The translations under genes were made by a program, and so were the position numbers. A DNA stretch of 64,000 bases from Rhizobium deserti (GTDB taxonomy: Bacteria; Pseudomonadota; Alphaproteobacteria; Rhizobiales; Rhizobiaceae), in the NCBI RefSeq assembly GCF_004358025.1, contig NZ_SMTL01000008.1, forward strand, positions 1 through 64,000, in the 5' to 3' direction. The stretch's first letter is position 1. Each line of letters opens with the position of its first letter. The notes under the pieces are model-generated. The model was not told the origin of the DNA and made no database searches. It worked only from the letters and a program-made list of their open reading frames with translations. This document shows positions 62,320 to 64,000 of this stretch, in pieces.

Positions 62320-64000
<1,681 letters not shown>

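Overview
The window looks like a chromosomal segment of an alphaproteobacterium of the Rhizobiales, most likely Rhizobiaceae (Rhizobium, Agrobacterium or a close relative). The reasons are its high GC, the full aerobic (cobG-type) cobalamin cluster with rhizobial gene naming and order, the rplU-rpmA-GNAT-GNAT-obgE-proB block, a long-form PurC, an amino acid:carrier protein ligase, and many TTG/GTG starts with stop/start overlaps. I see no transposase, integrase, phage gene or CRISPR array.

Layout. 1-490: a leftward promoter and boxA-like element that look like the control region of an rRNA operon lying off the left edge. 488-8148: purC, then a TetR regulator and a tripartite RND efflux pump (adaptor, permease, outer-membrane factor) with a candidate operator. 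8262-11110: efp facing epmA-epmB, the complete beta-lysylation pathway for elongation factor P. 11424-17235: a tightly coupled five-gene operon (carrier protein, acyl-CoA dehydrogenase-like flavoprotein, seryl-tRNA-synthetase-like amino acid:carrier protein ligase, DUF1839 protein, GH2 hydrolase) that appears to load an amino acid onto a carrier protein and pass it to an unknown acceptor. 17300-20301: a secreted GH5 glycanase, purU and small hypothetical genes. 20353-25583: a lysine/pipecolate catabolic locus (stand-alone Lrp-type sensor domain, LysR regulator, amaA-like oxidase, amaB-like ALDH7) and a P1-family peptidase. 25682-27219: a two-gene unit of unknown function (membrane protein plus serine hydrolase).

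27232-47650: the cobalamin region. Two back-to-back cobalamin riboswitches (about 32358-32806) drive the leftward cobalt-import and late-step genes (cbtB, cbtA, cobO, cobQ) and the rightward operon (DUF1636 gene, cobW, cobN, cobG-H-I-J, cobL, cobE, cobM). cobK and cbiD lie antisense inside the rightward series. cobA-cobB close the block, and cobC and cobD sit at its left end. The set covers uroporphyrinogen III to adenosylcobyric acid and cobinamide phosphate. CbiD stands where CobF would be expected. The other cobaltochelatase subunits (CobS, CobT) and the nucleotide-loop genes (CobP, CobU, CobV) are not in the window.

47976-55154: a five-gene dipeptide/oligopeptide-type ABC importer operon ending in a CocE/NonD hydrolase. 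55198-59492: an HSL-type esterase, a WecG/TagA/CpsF glycosyltransferase and a chemoreceptor. 59850-59939: tRNA-Ser(CGA). 60245-64000: rplU, rpmA, two GNAT acetyltransferases, obgE and the start of proB, cut by the right edge.

The most novel candidates are the aminoacyl-carrier-protein operon (11424-17235), in particular the reading of DUF1839 as a BtrH-like aminoacyltransferase, and the orphan membrane-protein/hydrolase pair (25682-27219).
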